From Kudoa neothunni (taxonomy: Eukaryota; Cnidaria), in NCBI GenBank assembly GCA_964304625.1, contig OZ199839.1, forward strand, positions 9,176,001 to 9,240,000: a DNA stretch of 64,000 bases. Reading direction: 5' to 3'. The notes beneath the pieces were generated by a model, which had not been told where the DNA came from, searched no databases, and saw only the letters and a program-made list of their open reading frames with translations. Below, piece by piece: positions 1-12,279 of this stretch. The stretch's first letter is position 1. Each line of letters starts with the position of its first letter. Position numbers and translations under genes: made by a program.

Positions 1-3000
1 AATGTGAAACCAAATTAGAATGTATTCTAACAAAATTTTTCCGGTGTTTTGAATTGTCTTTTAGCACCAATGCGTAAACATTCATTACGTCACATGCAAA
101 CAGTTGACTAGGCTGGCTGTAGCTCTTACATTGTGTTTTATTTCTTATTTTTGACGCTTTTAACAAATTTTTTACCGTCATTTTTAGCTTTATAGATCAG
201 TTTGTTATATACTCTTTTATCTAATTTTTGATGCATAAATCATAAATCTTAAGAGTATTAAAAAATTATTTTTTATGACTGTTAATTGAAAATTTATATC
301 CGCCTCCATCACGTTTTATTGCTGGTGATTCGCTAAAAATATGAAGTACATTCGTTATAAGCCTCTCTAAAAATCCAACCGAGAGATTTTTAACCTTGTG
401 CAGACATTTTAATTTTTTTAAATTTCCATGATGAAGTTTATTTTTAAACGAAAAACAACATTGGATTTTATGTTAGTAGTAGAATTCTAAGAATATTTGT
501 TTGGGTTTGTTTTTAAACTGAATATATTATAACGGCAATAACATGATTTTGCGACTTATGAAACGACGACTCTTGTTTTACTTATAATTTCTCGTAAAAA
601 ATTATAAACCTAGCTAGAGTGATAGAGTGAGGTATTTAAGTTTTGTTTCGATTATTTAAATTTAATAAATAACGTTTTTTCCGCATTTTCATTTTAATTT
701 ATGTCTTCTGCAAAAGCTAGGCATTCGAGTGCAGCATTTTAAATAGATTTATGTATATATTGTCGTTTCTTAAAATTTTCAAATAATTTAATAGTCATTA
801 TTGAGGTATAGATTGACGCGAGCGCGGATATAATATTACGACAGTATACCATACCTAATTACTGGTTAGAACCTTTTTATGTTCAAGGTTTTATTTTTAT
901 ATATTTAACAAAGGCTGAATAATGTCTTAAAAATTTATATCACTAAAATTTTATACCATTCAACGTTAATAAATTCAGAAAAATATTGATAAAAATCCCA
1001 CTTTTATTTATGAATATTTATCAATTAAATTCCAATTTTAACCCAAATTAGGTTAGGTTTAATTTTATAAGTTGTTTTGGTCACTTTTTGTGTAGAATAG
1101 GACTGAGTATATAAATTATCTTCAATTTTTATTATAATTATTAATTCAACTAAGATAATGCTATATAACAGGGCTTCCTGGACCTTTTAATGGCTAGGGA
1201 GACAGTTACTGGGGATTGGAGACTAACGTCTACGGTCAACGAAAAAATTGTACGACTAAACATGCTAAGCATGCTTCATACATAATGTATCGCTTCCAAG
1301 TAATCAGAATCTCTCTCGAAAATATATCATGTGCGATTCGTGCGCAATCGAAACTGAAATAAGTCTGTTTAACAAGTAGTCATTTGATTAATTTTACTGG
1401 AAATTAGTTTTTTTTCCAATCTACTATATACTATTTATTGATATATGAAATAAAAATAATAACTTATTTCGTTTTCATTAGTAAATAAATTATTTCTTGA
1501 AAATTATAAATGGTACCACGTATAAAATTATTAAGTACAGTAGAGCAGGATACTACGCATTATTTGTGGACGAAACTGTTAAATGCGTAGTATCCATGTC
1601 CGCTCGCACATTATACCAAATATTTAAAGTGGCGCGCTGTCGTATTGTGTATTTAACAAATACATCCGCTTTCCAATATTAATGATAACCTGCAAATATT
1701 TAGAAAAATTTAATATTAAACGCAAAAATCGGCGAATATAAAACAAATAAACTATAATAATTCGAAAATATACAGATTTTTTAAATAGTCAATTATTTTA
1801 TCATTATTTTCGAACCATGTCTTATTCTACAGACGAATAAATTCAATTTTGTTGAATTTTCTAACGTATATAGGTCATGAGCAAAAATATTTTTTCATAA
1901 TTTATTTTTTGTTTTTTTTGTTTACAAGGTAAAACCCCGCCCCTTATCTTTATGCTTTTTAGTGGGACTTTACCCCAAACTCTATCCCTTTAAGGACGTT
2001 GGCTCTGTGAGGACTGAAAATTACTTTCCTTTCAATGGGTTCCGGAGATTCAAACTCCTATTCACGCTTACCACATTTCACGCGAATTCGGTTGCTAATG
2101 CATCCCACTCCACGGGGGGGGGGCGTACACTTTAATCACAACTCCCAAATATGGGACAGAGATCCACCGACACGAAAGAAGTAGTATGTCCTCGGCTCAG
2201 TACGATAAATTGGTCCGTGACCAGGTTTTCGTACATTTTTCAATACCCGTGGGGATTACCAACGAGTGGTCACATACTATATTATTCTATAAGTAATCCT
2301 ACTAAATTGAATTTTTACAGGAAAAAATGTCGAGAGTTTCCGTAACGGCTGCTTATAACGCTAAAAATTTAGTCGACTCAGGTTTTTTTTATTCAAATTT
2401 TTGAAAAAACAACAATTCTTGACAACATTTCTTTCATATGAGGTGCATCATTCACATATGCACTTCCTCTCTGAAATCAGATCAGTATTCTTTAAGGTTT
2501 TAATAGTATAAATCGTACCTACCTTATGAATAGGTAAATCTTCATATTGATTTGATCCCTTTTTTCTATATCAACAGCTCTTCTGAAGTCTTCATTTCCC
2601 ATGGAAAAACATAATTTTACGACCGTGGTCCTGATCTTTAAAAAATAACTCAGATATTTATTCATGTATTAGAGACATATTTCTGGAATACAAAAATAAA
2701 TTTATTAGCATATAATATTTTGAAAACAATAAACCAATCAAAAAATTTATTAAAAAAATCACAATCGCTCCTAACCGCAATTTTTATATGGGAAATTTCT
2801 CCAGATCGTCAGAAGGTTAATTAATGGAATTTAATTGAATACTCCGATTTTTATTTTATATAAATAAGAAACTCTAGGCATCATTACTACACAAAAACTA
2901 GCAAAATACATGTCGAATAATCATATTTAGCTATAATTATTGATAATAAAAATATTCTCGGAATATACATTTTGAAGAATAATCGATCTAGGGTTTTGTC

Positions 3001-4258
3001 CTATTAAACGGTCACCTACGATAACAACCAACAACTTTAATATAATCAATAAAGTTAATAAACGAATTAACCTAAGTGCATTATTTAAACAGCTCAAATT
3101 CAAACTTAACTTTAATAGGCGTAAAAACATTCTTCATATCGTTATCAAATGAATGACAAAAATCATAAACTTGCGAGCTAGCTTTAAAAGTATGGAATAA
3201 CTCAAACACAAGTAGAATAGAATTGAGGACTAAATATTTAAAAACTAGTGTCAGAGAGTTAAAAACCAAGACCAAACAAATTAACAAGATAATTTTATAA
3301 CAGACAGACAGACAGACAATCAATTTATGTTAATAAAAATAACTAAACTAATGAACAGGCTTTTCTATGAATGATACAACTCTTTTCTGGTTTAAACGGA
3401 AAAAAGCTTTCAGATTCTAAATACACATATGAGGGAACTTTCAACGTAATGGAATACTTGGCGAGCAACCATCGAACTTATTATGTAGATAAAAAGAAAA
3501 GAAGCGTCAGTCATATCGTTGCTTTCCAGTGATTTATGTGTGATACCACTTATAATCGAAAATGGAACAAAAGGTAACTTAGCGACAATTATCCCAGAAT
3601 ACCTATTTTAAAGATATTATTATTAAAACCGGTGATAGTGTAATCTACTTTCTCATCAGATATCCCAAGGATGACGTTGTACACAAACCCAATACCAACA
3701 TGATACGCATTCTTGCCTGTTCAGGTCAACTAAATTTAGTTCTAACTTTTAGTAGGTTACCAGTGAGAGATCGGTGTTTATGTCTTTGATATTTTGAGAG
3801 TATTGTTCTGTGATCATTTGAAATATAATGGAAAGGTGAATGACAATTTCTACCTGCTAATTTGGCTTGCTTCAGTGTCAATGAAGATAATTGGTACTTA
3901 AGTTTGTATACTTAATATGGGAAAAAATGAAATTTTTTTCGATCAAAAAGCATAAATGAATACATTTCTCACTAATATTTTTTATTTGATCCTGAGAGCT
4001 TATGTAGTGCTCTTTTCTATACGTGAGAAACCAACTAAGCACTAAAAATAGTTGTCAGCAGTCTTCCAAATGTTGAAATTTGTTTGAGCAATCAAACGTA
4101 CGTTCGCAAAGGCTAGAAGATAAAAATCCAAACAAAATCGCTGTAAATATGTATTGAAGTTCCAGCATTTCTCGAGGGGTTCGATGAGTCGAAGTTGCAC
4201 GTGCTGCCCCGATAATTAATTTTCTCGTGAAGATATACATTTAAGTTTGGTTGGATTG
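1..4258. other. Intergenic, A+T-rich
   Basis: No convincing gene. Open frames here are short and have A+T-driven composition. A less A+T-rich island at about 1925-2290 is listed separately. A short stretch near 3655-3718 (+) reads openly between a plausible acceptor and donor (residues YPKDDVVHKPNTNMIRI) and could be one exon of a small gene, but I could not link it to a start or to neighbouring exons. Confidence 0.5.
1925..2290. repeat. G+C-richer island, possible SINE relic
   Basis: This block is clearly less A+T-rich than its surroundings and has no credible reading frame. On the minus strand it contains GTTTGAATCTCC, which resembles the B box of a tRNA-type promoter. A run of ten G lies near 2115. 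A degraded tRNA-derived SINE would explain these traits. I found no second copy in the window to confirm it, so the call is weak. Confidence 0.2.
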
Positions 4259-4567
4259 ATGTGGTTTCCGAAATCTATAATTAAAAATTTCAACTTATCT
4301 AATCAAATTCAGTCGATCAGATCTTACACTTACACAGAGAAGCCCTATCTCAAATGTCCTCAATGTTATTACGTGTTTAACAGAAATAAATGGAGGGTGT
4401 GGTGTTACGCCAACAAATCACACAAACAATCTCAGCGAAAGCCCAAACCACCAAAAGAAGATAGATTCCAATTAATGTTGCGAAGAAAAGTTGATGTGTA
4501 CATTGCTGAGAATGTCAAAAAGCCCTACGTTTTTGTACCCACACCTTACAAACCGGGGACTAAATAA
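4259..4567 (+). CDS. Small basic protein with Cys pair, possibly mitochondrial
   Basis: Single-exon frame of 102 codons starting at the first ATG (MWFPKSIIKNF). Upstream in-frame codons are only TTG, so ATG at 4259 is preferred. The first ~25 residues are rich in Lys, Asn, Ser and Arg with no acid, as in a mitochondrial presequence. A CPQC pair follows at residues ~34-37 with another Cys about 14 residues on, then a Lys/Pro-rich stretch and a basic C-terminus ending YKPGTK. Size and charge suggest a mitochondrial ribosomal or assembly protein, but I do not recognise the family and an upstream exon is possible. It reads too cleanly for random A+T-rich sequence. Confidence 0.5.
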   Translation: MWFPKSIIKNFNLSNQIQSIRSYTYTEKPYLKCPQCYYVFNRNKWRVWCYANKSHKQSQRKPKPPKEDRFQLMLRRKVDVYIAENVKKPYVFVPTPYKPGTK

Positions 4568-5045
4568 TATTTTTTCTATGTTGTTCTTGTTTCAAATTAT
4601 TCGATATATGCTTGCGCGTTATTTTTCTTGTAATTTTTTTGTTTGAAAACTCTAAAATAGAAATTAAATTTTTAACGATAATATAAATTTTTATTTGCTA
4701 TGTATTCGACATACTTAATTTAAACATTAAAGACTGTTATATTACTTAATCAATTGATTAAGTAATATTCATATGAAAAATTTTATTTACCTTTGTTGAA
4801 TCAGCTAATTTATTGGTTTTGAGACGATTTGTACGTTTTAAAATTTAAATAATTCGAACGCGATGTAATCACCTGCTATGGTGTCTATCCCGTCTACATT
4901 AAATAAGATTATTGTTGGCATAAATTGACTGTAAATTTTTTTCGGTACAAGTAATTTTTTGATTTGTTCAATCATAAGGACATAATTAATTCGTTAAATT
5001 TTTAGAAAGGATTATAACTACCAATTATTACAAAAATCTACGATC

Positions 5046-5083
<38 letters not shown>

Positions 5084-6221
5084 CTACGATGTCCAGGGCT
5101 GTCAGCGGAGCTAAAAAACCCAAGGTCGAGAATAACACTAGTTTAAAGTAAAACAACGAAATAGAATCGTATTTATTATAGTTTTAAACCTTCTTCCGAT
5201 TCAATAATTACGTCTTAAGACATAAATTTAAACTTATCGTCGTATGATTGCGATGTTTTGGCGCGAACATTCATTCAAACTTAATATCTAGAAAAGATCA
5301 ATATGTTCACAATGAAAGAATGGATGAATGAATGAATGAATGAATTAATTCATAATTCAAAATATACTTTGAAATAACGTTTAAATTTTCCAGTAATACG
5401 CGACAATGTTCACTGAATAACTATGTAACTGTATCATGTTAAACAATCTAATGTGCTATCATTCAATATCGCAAATGTTTAAACCCTGCACCTCTAAAAG
5501 TGTGAACTGTGGGATTGGGGGTGTGACTTTCGATCAGAACAGAAAAAAATGTTTGAGAAATTTTGAGTTGGTTACATCTTATCGTATGAAAACGGGTGCG
5601 AATCCAATTTTAATTGGGAAGTGCCTCTGCATGATGTAACCTGAATAGGATTCGTCTTTAAAAATATAAGTATTAATGCCGTACATACAAAAATTTAAAA
5701 ATTTATTAAGGTTTTCAATAAAAATCCAAAATTTTGTATTAAATGAAAACAACTCCCAACGACCCAAGGTGACCATAAAAACACAAGCCCTGATCATGAA
5801 TATGATCGAGAACTAGGTTGTTCATTACAACAATCCCATTATGAAACATGATTTGAAATATATTATGCATAAAGATATTTATTTGGAACGAATAAACCGC
5901 ATAATCGTGTCTTACAGCCAGATGTAACACAAGAATAAGGTAAATGGGATTTTGATGCTAAAAATTTCGCATAATCTTACCACAAACAAAAAATAAAGGA
6001 ATATTTAGGGTCCTATGTATGTATAAGCTACTCTAATATCGCTCGGACATATTATAACTCAGCATAATAAATTCTCTATATCCAGAAATTAAAGGATAAT
6101 TAATCGCCATACTAATGTAGATAACTAAATAACTAAAGAAAACAAGCGCACGCCGAAAAACCACAACAATCTCTCAAACACATACTATGCATGTATCTAT
6201 TCTAAAGTTGGTTGATATAAT
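4568..6221. other. Intergenic with simple repeats
   Basis: No supported gene. It holds a (TA)n run at about 5048-5080 and a (TGAA)n microsatellite at about 5323-5345. Open frames at 5436-5930 on both strands have no recognisable content. Confidence 0.5.
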
Positions 6222-6644
6222 TTATATTTCGGTGGGTATTTGGTCAACTTTAGCATTTGCAAAACGATGGACACTTTTTCTAGCAATAAATCGTTGTCTA
6301 TCACCATTAAGATACAATTTAACGATTTCCACATTGCTGGGATGGATATTCAGAGGAACTTGGTTACCGTTGCTTTTATCACGATTCAATCTCTCCAAAT
6401 TGATCACATATTGAGATCTCTTAACGTCAATAACTTTCATTGGTTGTACTTGGCTCTTGAAACGTCCTCTTTTGATCACAACTTCATCATTCTTTCTAAT
6501 TGGAATAGATCTGATGCCATACTTTTGTCGTAGTTTTTTAGAAAGAGTGGCACTCATAATAACTCTCCTTTCGTGTGATGGAGCATTAAAATGAGCCTTT
6601 CTATTCTTTCTACGTGAGCTAGAAACACAAGGATTGAACTTCAT
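6222..6644 (-). CDS. RPL26: Cytosolic ribosomal protein L26 (uL24)
   Basis: Uninterrupted 140-codon frame. uL24 binds 23S/28S rRNA near the polypeptide exit tunnel and acts early in large-subunit assembly. The start [19 protein letters not shown] matches the universal eukaryotic opening (MKFNP...[10 protein letters not shown]). The conserved block [20 protein letters not shown] follows, then [15 protein letters not shown], which opens the KOW motif, then [13 protein letters not shown] and [10 protein letters not shown]. An ATG four codons upstream is in frame, but MKFNP is the conserved start. Length is normal for the family (about 140-145). The C-terminus after the IHPSNV block diverges from other animals ([17 protein letters not shown]). 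Unusually for this window, it has no intron. Confidence 0.97.
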   Translation of the reverse strand: MKFNPCVSSSRRKNRKAHFNAPSHERRVIMSATLSKKLRQKYGIRSIPIRKNDEVVIKRGRFKSQVQPMKVIDVKRSQYVINLERLNRDKSNGNQVPLNIHPSNVEIVKLYLNGDRQRFIARKSVHRFANAKVDQIPTEI

Positions 6645-9600
6645 CGCCAAATGCAACGTGAAACCGGTCGGGAGAAGTCGGAAACATACGCGTTGTATAA
6701 TAAAGATTGTTTTAGATTCAATTTAATCTTTAACTAAAGCTTTAATTATCGAAAATAAATATTTACTGGAGGGTTGGGTTTAAATTAAAGCCACTTTTGA
6801 AGAATCTGATGTTGCTGCGCAAACCATATGCGCAACTATTATTGTTCCTCCAAAGTTTCATGGTTTTTGCTGCTTAATGATTTATTAACATCTAACCAAT
6901 GAGTTAAATTTGTCAAATTTTATTAATTAATATAAATGAAACTAATAAATTTGATTAATTTATTCTTTATCTTTCATGTACCAACTTATATAATGGAACC
7001 AGAGTTACCAACCCAATTCGATTTTATTTGGCAAACTTTTAGCCGAACAAAATGGGACAAATCAGAATTGTTTGCAAATACGGAACTAATATTTAATTAC
7101 ATATATAAATATTAAGTTAATTTATAATTAACTCAGAAACTTCTAAGTTATGACATTGTTTGGCCGATAACCTGAATAATTTCCTCATTCGAAACAAGAT
7201 CATCTAATGTAGGGCACAACATTCTATTTCTTCGTATTTTTTTGACATAAAGAGAGAATAAAAATTCTCTTTCCGTAAAAGCGTTAATCATAATTAATTA
7301 AAGTAAAGGTGTGATATATTTTCCGATGAAATTATGAGTATTTTGTCGATGGGCAATGCTCAAAAGGGCGAATATTGATAATTTAATTAATCAAACTTTG
7401 ATTTTGAGCCTGTTCAACTCGTTCAATTTCAAACCATCGTATTACTATTACAGCCGTTCGTTCGATTTTCGAATAAAACATAACAAATATACCTATATGA
7501 GGCTTTATTTTTATGTACGGCCATTCATCAATTAATATTAAGAAAAATTAGTCAAGTAGATGATATTTTGTTAAATTTTAATTTATTTAGGTATTAACTA
7601 AAATTAGAATTTTTTGAAAATTGATAACAACCATTTTTAATGAAAACTTAACATTGGATATTACCAATATCAGAGTTTTTTTGGAAATTCAAGAATTCAG
7701 AATTCCAACACTTAAAACTTTTCGTGATACAGTCATGTCTCGATATTGCGCAATATCGAGTCACCTGAGCATGCGCGCACAACTTTAATTTAACATTTCT
7801 TACAAAATAACTCATTGCGCTATAATTTTTTATACATTTATTGAAATTTTCGCGTAATGCATCCTTAACTTGATGTAGAGAAATAATTCATTAGGATTTT
7901 CAATGAAATGTTTTTTTTCGCGGATTTGTAGGATTTTTTACTTGAAACGTTGTAACGATTTCATCGTTGTGTATGAGATCAAGATCTTCATCCCAATAAG
8001 TAAATTTACTTTGATCATCTTAATTTAAATTTTTAAATTTCATTTTCTTCCAAAAAAATAATATCATTACGTATTATTATCTACACATATGAATTCTAAA
8101 ATTTTTCAATAATAATGATGAAAAAATCAATTATTTGTGTTTGAAAATAGGCGACTCATCAATTCACTAATTTTTGAACCGTAACCATTCCTCAGCCAAT
8201 TTTAACGCATTTAAGTAATCAAACACGACATATTTAAATATTTTTTGTTCCTTCTCTCTAAATAGAACATTTATGCATAACATTTTTCTCTAATTGAATG
8301 TTAAGAGATGAATTATTCCCAGATCAATTTGTCGCACCACACAAACAATGTTTTTGATCGAAATAAGAGCTGGATGTTTTCGAAATAATCAATCGATTAA
8401 GCACAATATGAGCAATGTTCTAATAAAATTAATATCTTTCTGTTTTCTTTAATAAATCTCTTGTTCATACCTTTGAGGATCCGATAAAATATAAATGAAC
8501 ATAATCACACATTCATTTGCGAATGACATTAAACTGAAAGCTCTTTAATTCCTCTAAAACAGAGATTTTTCTTAAACTTTTCTTATTGCATGCAATTGCA
8601 ATTTTTCTTCGGTCATTGTAGCAGTGATAAACATCGTAGCACACTTTGTAATTGTTTTACACCCTTACGTTGTGCTAATTTTTAATAGTGGATGTACACT
8701 GTATCAGCTGTTCATAAAAATGAGCTGTCACACATCATAATTTAATATGTATTCCGGATTGTATCTTGACAAAATCTCGGTTAAATTTCCCATCTATTCA
8801 TACATGCTTTTAAAATCAGCGCTCTCCTTCGTGCAATTTGAGTTTTCCAGGCCGTAACGCCCACCCTCTGTATTTATTAAAATAACCCTCGCTTCAGTTA
8901 ATATCTTTTATTAAAAAACTAGATATGGTTTTTTTATCGCATTGAAACTACACAGTTGTAAATATTATTTTCAAGATTTTGAAACTTTCTAATCTATGGT
9001 TTCATCTTATTTAGGAAAACTTCTGTAAAGATTTAAGTAACCTACTTTAAACTATCGAACAATATTGAAGTTAATATAATTTGGTTAACCGAAACGTTTT
9101 ACAGAAATATCATTAGTCCCACGTATAAACTTAAAAAAATTATATAAATCAATTAATTTTATTGTATTATCATTAGTTATTTGAGAACTTACAATAATTT
9201 TTATAGTACATCCATCTGATTAAAGAGGTTAAAAGAAAAAAATGAGTTACGCAATTGTGAGACACAAAGTTTTTCCTAATTTTTTTGATATCCGCTTATT
9301 CAAAATTATTGTTTTTTTGTATATTTATCAATATAATCATACTGAATATGATTTTTATGGTTTGTTTAGTGAATTAAAGCACATAATGCTAATAAAGTTA
9401 AATTACGCATTATCGAGGGACAACTGTAAATCCAAAACGGTCCATGGTTATAAAACTGTCATCGCTAATATAGTGATAAAACATTCGAAATATCAGTCTC
9501 AACAGGAGCATAACATGTTTGAATGTGTTTATTTTCATAAATTTAGGGTATTTTATTATTAGCCTCAATTTTTGTATCACGAGATCTTATTAGGAATTAT

Positions 9601-10385
9601 TATAATGTATAATTGTAACTTATATTTGGTGAACTTCAATTACCGAGATTTTAACTTGAAATAAAGCATTGTTCCAAGTAAAAAATTATCGATTTGAAGA
9701 TTTCTCGTAATGAAATCAACCGTGATAATTTTCCATTTTTTGTGAATTTGCAATAATTTCTTACCTTTGAAACATTGTTCGACGATTATTCAATCTTTTG
9801 AAGAACAAGGGTAAAAATGGACAAATCGGATACGGCTGGCAACGCTGAATGGAACGCAAGTGACCAACTGGAGTCACTGCCGAATTAGGTTTTAAACTTG
9901 TTCAATCTGCTTAAAAATATTTCATTGAAGATTATAAATTAAAATATGATGATTCAAATTAAATAAAATTATCTTTTGATTTCTGACCTGTAGATAAATC
10001 ATTTTGTTCATGACAAAAACCATGGCGAATACAATGATATGAATCCATCAAAATGTATCAGATATATAAGGGACATTAGTATGTTGATACCAACGTAAGA
10101 TATTTGGAAAGTCAATGACCAAAATATTTCTTTAAATTAATTAATCTTTATATATATTTTATTGGTGTAAGTTAAAATAATGGTTGAATATTCCATACAT
10201 ATTTTTAGGTAACGCATTGTATAACATATTAAAAATATATTATATTTCCGTTCTAAAGCTGTTGATTAGGAGAAACTAATAAGAATTTTGATAAAATAAC
10301 AAATTTTTGGGTTGTTTTATAAAATCTCATTGAATAATATTTTATCATAGTTTAACATTGTCAGTCGATCATTTATCCATATCTG
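6645..10385. other. Intergenic
   Basis: No supported gene. A perfect 22-bp palindrome at 7739-7760 sits inside a Tigger-like terminus (separate entry). A 106-codon frame at 9242-9562 (+) is AT-composition noise by its residue content (Tyr, Phe, Ile, Asn) and lack of motifs. The RPL26 promoter should lie just above 6644. Confidence 0.5.
7730..7760. repeat. Tigger-like terminus with 22-bp perfect palindrome
   Basis: After TA the sequence reads CAGTCATGTCTCGATATTGC and runs directly into its own reverse complement, making a loop-free palindrome CTCGATATTGC/GCAATATCGAG. The opening resembles the end of the 847-bp element at 28376-29222 (CAGTCGTGACTTGATATTGC) and the CAG... ends of pogo/Tigger elements. 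It may be a collapsed pair of transposon ends. Confidence 0.4.
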
Positions 10386-11741
10386 CTAGCCGTTGTTTGA
10401 TTTGTAATAATCCTTTGATAGAGGAGAAGGTGATAGCGTTAACTGGTGTGGTGTTTGACTACAGGATGCCAAACACAGTTCTTTCTTAGTGAATCTATTC
10501 TTGTTCCCACCAATACCTTTATAAGCAAACAAATAGCAATCCCTGCTTTCACTGTCAAAGTACCACCTTGGAAGATCTAGTCTACCCTTTCCAACACTAG
10601 GTCTTTGAAGACAAAATGCCTCAGTATTTCTCCACTTTTGGTCATCTATTTCAATTTGTAACATTTTTTTACAAGAATTTTAATACATACCAATTTGACA
10701 TTTCCCAGCACATAATTCTATGGTATCAAATTGATTCACTCCCTCTGGTTTGTTACACTCAGTAGAATAAAAAGGAAGACACGACTTAGATGTTGCGTTG
10801 TAATAGTATTTCAGACCTACTGGGCCTTCACATATGCTTTGATATGGAGCTCCATTGCATGGCCATTTTTTCCCCGTTGGTTCTATTTACAGTTGATTTA
10901 AAAGATCTAGACAATAACAATTGTTTCCCACTTTTTACACATTTGTTGACACAGTCATTAAATTTCTTGAATATCCCTCTCTCTTGATTGCTGTTTACAG
11001 CTGTATAGAGGCACTGATTTTTGGCGCTATTGTAAACTATCCTCACGTCGTACTGCATTTCATCTCCATCCGGCGAATTAGTTAATTTATGAGGAACCAT
11101 ACAATCAAACACGTTAGGTATTTTGTTTCTCGTTGCTATTAAAAATGTAAGAAATGCTCTTTATAATAAATAACTTATTAACCTCCGCAAGCGTTTGTAC
11201 AGTCATCGTTATTTCCAAACACGTAATTTGACACTTCACAACCTTTTGACATGAATCCTCTACATTCGTAATATTCAGGGGTGATGGTCCCATTATCAGC
11301 GTCAATTTTTTGTGGGTTATATTTAAAAAATTTTTTAGATATCGATGACTGTTTCGAGCAAAGACTACCAGGCTGCTCTTCTAAAGGATGTTTACATGCT
11401 TCGAGCATTTCCAAAGGAGATGCAACCACTACAATTTATTAATCGTTAATGTATATTTTATTTAAATATACGGTGATTTCTACATTCTTCTATCGACTTA
11501 AAATTATTGAAACTTGATCCATAACCAAAATAGGTAAATTCTTCACATTCAGCGTTGCTTTTATTTATCCTAAATCGTGTAGTTGGTTGTATGACACCTA
11601 CTGTTGTTTCCGAATTAGTAATTGAGTAATCCGTTAGCCTTATATCTAATGAAATAATGAGTTTTTAAGAACAACAAAAAAGTAACCTAATAAAACATAA
11701 TTTAAAAACACAGAGACTAATAATAGGAACACAGGAATCAT
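10386..11741 (-). CDS. Secreted protein with five Kunitz/BPTI-type modules
   Basis: Six exons, 376 aa: 11741-11687, 11645-11472, 11428-11193 extended to 11183, 11135-10932, 10882-10691, 10645-10386. All five introns are 41-49 nt and phase 1. The start MIPVFLLLVSVFLNYVLL is a signal peptide. Modules in order: K1 (exon 2), degenerate, keeps two cysteines and GYGSSFNNF; K2 (exon 3), six cysteines with an enlarged loop between the second and third; K3 (exon 4), four cysteines; K4 (exon 5), all six at near-BPTI spacing with Glu just after the second Cys; K5 (exon 6), RWYFD...CYLFAYKGIGGNKNRF, in which both cysteines of the 14-38 pair are replaced (Gly and Ile). Kunitz modules inhibit serine proteases or block ion channels. 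The acidic or altered P1 regions make classical trypsin inhibition unlikely for K4 and K5. The fourth intron's GTGGGA donor is the least certain junction. Confidence 0.85.
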
Positions 11742-12279
11742 GTCGTTTTCTTTTGAATGGACGTAGGAAATTGCGATTGGAGATTCTATCCTATTACCTA
11801 ACAATCGTATTTATGAATAGGTTTCCGCTGGATTATTCCTTTCAATAAATAAAGATATATTATATTAATATACTAATTTTTGTGAATTTCCCAGCCTTTC
11901 TCTAGTTTGGAATATTTTTTATTGATCTCAAAACTATTAACAAATATAATTATCCATACAATTAGTCCACCGAAAGAAACAAACAAAAAATCATTAAATT
12001 ATCATAATTCTCATAATTTTAGCGACTGCAGTTAGCTAAGTTAAAATTGAAATCATTCAGGAAAGTTATAAAAATAACGAAATCTATCGTAAGTGAAAAT
12101 TTACTATTAGGTATTGAACGCACACCCCTTACAATATCACGACTAACGTGATATCCAAAAACTATATAATATCAAGGAACAACTCGCGTGGTCGATTATT
12201 CGTCAGTAAATGTTAGTTTCCTTATAGCGCATCTTACGTCAGGTCTCTTAGACATAACACCTACGAAGAATAATGTTAA
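11742..12279. other. Intergenic, upstream of the Kunitz gene
   Basis: A+T-rich with no open frame. It should hold the promoter of the minus-strand Kunitz gene. It ends in the TTAA target (12276-12279) of the next element. Confidence 0.5.

Noticed and set aside
2927-3323. Two overlapping minus-strand frames rich in Leu, Ile and Phe
   Set aside because: They look hydrophobic only because the sequence is A+T-rich; no start context or family resemblance.
6187-6533. Plus-strand frames of 75 and 97 codons
   Set aside because: They lie antisense to RPL26, whose identity is certain.
9242-9562. 106-codon open frame on the plus strand
   Set aside because: Composition is dominated by residues of A+T-rich codons, with no motif, signal peptide or splice context; probably chance.
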